Source: Acinetobacter bohemicus ANC 3994 (GTDB taxonomy: Bacteria > Pseudomonadota > Gammaproteobacteria > Pseudomonadales > Moraxellaceae). From it: a stretch of 64,000 bases of DNA. A model generated the notes under the pieces. The model made no database searches and was not told the origin of the DNA. It saw only the letters and a program-made list of their open reading frames with translations. Location: NCBI RefSeq assembly GCF_000367925.1, contig NZ_KB849164.1, positions 208,507-272,506 on the forward strand. Direction: 5' to 3'. The translations under genes were made by a program, and so were the position numbers. Shown piece by piece: positions 62,633-64,000 of the stretch (its first letter is position 1; each line of letters starts with the position of its first letter).

Positions 62633-62660
62633 AAAAAACGCTGCAATTGCAGCGTTTTTT
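62633..62660. terminator. bidirectional terminator after the phosphate transporter
   Basis: AAAAAACGCTGCAA is directly followed by its perfect complement TTGCAGCGTTTTTT. Confidence 0.9.
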
Positions 62661-62788
62661 ATTGGTTTTTTGATGTGCTCTGACTTTTACAGACGCTGAG
62701 AAGAGAGTAGATAAACTGCCTATGCTGAATAGTCATCTTGTATTAAAGCCAAAACAGAGTTTTAGCTTTAATTGGCTAAAGATAAAAA

Positions 62789-64000
62789 TTACTTCTTAAA
62801 CAATCCGTATATTTTCTTCATCGGTAATTTATCATTGGCAAAGCCATAGATTGCTGCAAAAGGCAGAGCGGTACGTGCTAAATAAGCCACACGCCATAAA
62901 CCACCATGGTTTGCACCTTTCATCATTAATTCTAAAGGATGAGCCAATGGTGTTTCTGGATTTGCAACAGAGTCAGGATTGCGTAAGTCATGAATCCATA
63001 ATGCCGCCATAAGCGCATTGGTGGTTTCTGGACTAAATGATTCCACATCAAATAGACTGGCACCATTAAATGCGGCTTTTAATAACGGATTTTTAGTCAC
63101 TGAATGGGTTGTGGTTGAAGGTGCAATATTGATACTGACACGTTGCCCAGAATGACGAGCCAAAGTTGCACGCCACTGTTGAATGCGTTTTGCCAAAGCA
63201 TAGTTGGGACCTTGTTCCACCACCAAACAATCTGCAATACCATATTCCTTGCCATTATCCGAAGAAATTAAGGTTTGTAGATTTTCTTTGAAAAAATGCT
63301 GACCTGAAACAGTGGAAATACTTTTGCTAATAATTTGCTGGGTTTTAGAACGTTGTTGGAATTTCTCGTGTGAAGCCTCTACCACTTCTTTAGGAACGGC
63401 ATAAACATCGGTTGGAGTACACATAAACATTAAACTGGTGTCAGCTTTTCGCTCACTCACGTATTGCATAATACTGTCCATTGCCATAGAGACACGAACA
63501 TGTTTTTCACCGTCTAAATAAGCAATTGCAGCGAGATCAAGCTGATGTTCACTTTGGGTTAGCCAGTGTGCAATTTCTGGCGTTTGAGTCAGTAAATCGG
63601 CTCCTAATTTTTTTTTCAGCGTGGCAGTTGGGGTATTCTCGGCTAATTTTTCTGCGCAGGGTGCATATAGCGTCGCATTACCTTGTTGAATCGTCTTTAA
63701 AATTCTGTCCCAAACACGGCTATTGGGTAAATCGACAGCCACGATATTGGCTTTCCATTTAGATAACCAGGTGAGGGGGCCTGCTTCAGAGCCTGCACCA
63801 AATAAAACCATGGTGCGGTCAGAAAGATTGAACCATTCAGGATGAGCCTGTGCTGCACGTAAAGCATCGGCATGGCTGAGTTCAATAATTCCTGTATCTT
63901 GCCATGTTTGAATTTGATCCAGTAAAGCCTGACCTTGCAATTTTTGTCCTTTATAAGGCACATACCATTCAGGTGCAGCATCACTTTCACCTCTAAGCTG
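62789..64000 (-). CDS. unrecognised protein with Rossmann-like N-terminus (5' end outside the window)
   Basis: The frame is open on the minus strand to the window edge and past a GTG at 63961 (upstream residues QLRGESDAAPEWYVPYKG read as coding), so the start lies outside. About 403 residues are visible. The segment RTMVLFGAGSEAGPLTWLSK, then WKANIVAVDLPNSRVWDRIL, looks like a Rossmann nucleotide-binding start (GxGxxxG). The middle contains KADTSLMFMCTPTDVYAVPK. The C-terminal part, with NHGGLWRVAYLARTALPFAA, may associate with membranes. I do not recognise the family. An NAD(P)-dependent or SAM-type enzyme is a guess. Confidence 0.7.
   Translation of the reverse strand, partial: QLRGESDAAPEWYVPYKGQKLQGQALLDQIQTWQDTGIIELSHADALRAAQAHPEWFNLSDRTMVLFGAGSEAGPLTWLSKWKANIVAVDLPNSRVWDRILKTIQQGNATLYAPCAEKLAENTPTATLKKKLGADLLTQTPEIAHWLTQSEHQLDLAAIAYLDGEKHVRVSMAMDSIMQYVSERKADTSLMFMCTPTDVYAVPKEVVEASHEKFQQRSKTQQIISKSISTVSGQHFFKENLQTLISSDNGKEYGIADCLVVEQGPNYALAKRIQQWRATLARHSGQRVSINIAPSTTTHSVTKNPLLKAAFNGASLFDVESFSPETTNALMAALWIHDLRNPDSVANPETPLAHPLELMMKGANHGGLWRVAYLARTALPFAAIYGFANDKLPMKKIYGLFKK

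Noticed and set aside
1..64000. CRISPR array, prophage or insertion sequence
   Set aside because: No regularly spaced repeats, phage structural genes or transposase genes were found in the window.

Overview
The window is a chromosomal stretch of a gamma-proteobacterium of the genus Acinetobacter or a very close Moraxellaceae relative. This rests on AT-rich coding sequence, a pilGHIJ-chpA cluster without pilK, a DcaP-type porin, a CatM/BenM-like LysR regulator, a PepSY/flavodoxin reductase, and a pair of glycine- and asparagine-rich surface proteins of the Fil type next to proS. I see no rRNA, prophage, CRISPR array or intact insertion sequence.

Layout. 1-2.1 kb: two surface-type proteins, the first cut by the window edge. 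2.1-5.1 kb: proS, then a secreted coiled-coil protein, both on the minus strand. 5.4-13.9 kb: the twitching-motility chemosensory operon pilG-pilH-pilI-pilJ-chpA plus a CheW-like gene. 13.9-17.5 kb: dapE, a previously hidden 46-residue entericidin-like lipoprotein, a DUF1853 gene, a DUF454 membrane protein and an L,D-transpeptidase. 17.6-18.6 kb: eight tRNA genes, four Val(UAC) and four Asp(GUC), behind a near-consensus promoter. 18.6-31.3 kb: DUF2750, YdcF-like, a Fur-box-preceded PepSY/flavodoxin reductase, YcxB-like, YccS-like, a Bcr/CflA-type exporter, a nitroreductase, a DcaP porin and GltS. 31.6-42.4 kb: patatin lipoprotein, thioesterase, a TetR-MFS-LysR operon behind a perfect 20-bp palindrome, GST, an MhpA-like monooxygenase, a COG0523 GTPase with an unusual structured leader, YaeQ, MgtC/SapB and FKBP. 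42.5-46.7 kb: a membrane diguanylate cyclase followed by a pgaB gene without pgaA, pgaC or pgaD. 46.8-53.9 kb: EamA exporter, small genes, a TetR-controlled crotonase/hydrolase operon, PnuC, DUF2505 and an accessory peptide deformylase. 56.9-64 kb: metH, a Pho-box-preceded phosphate transporter, and an unrecognised protein running off the right end.

The most interesting accessory region is 53862-56861, between the deformylase gene and metH. It holds a DUF559 (Vsr-fold) endonuclease gene and a large AAA ATPase with Walker A, a CxxC zinc-hook-like motif, ABC signature and Walker B, and a C-terminal R-x3-E...H pattern reminiscent of the RloC/PrrC anticodon nucleases. The region is bracketed by two copies of a palindromic G-rich repeat. 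The ATPase reading frame is broken at an A6 run that can be read either as a one-base indel or as a -1 slippery heptamer. A candidate defence or mobile unit of this kind is the best lead in the window.

All functional calls come from reading motifs and from family knowledge. No database search was run.
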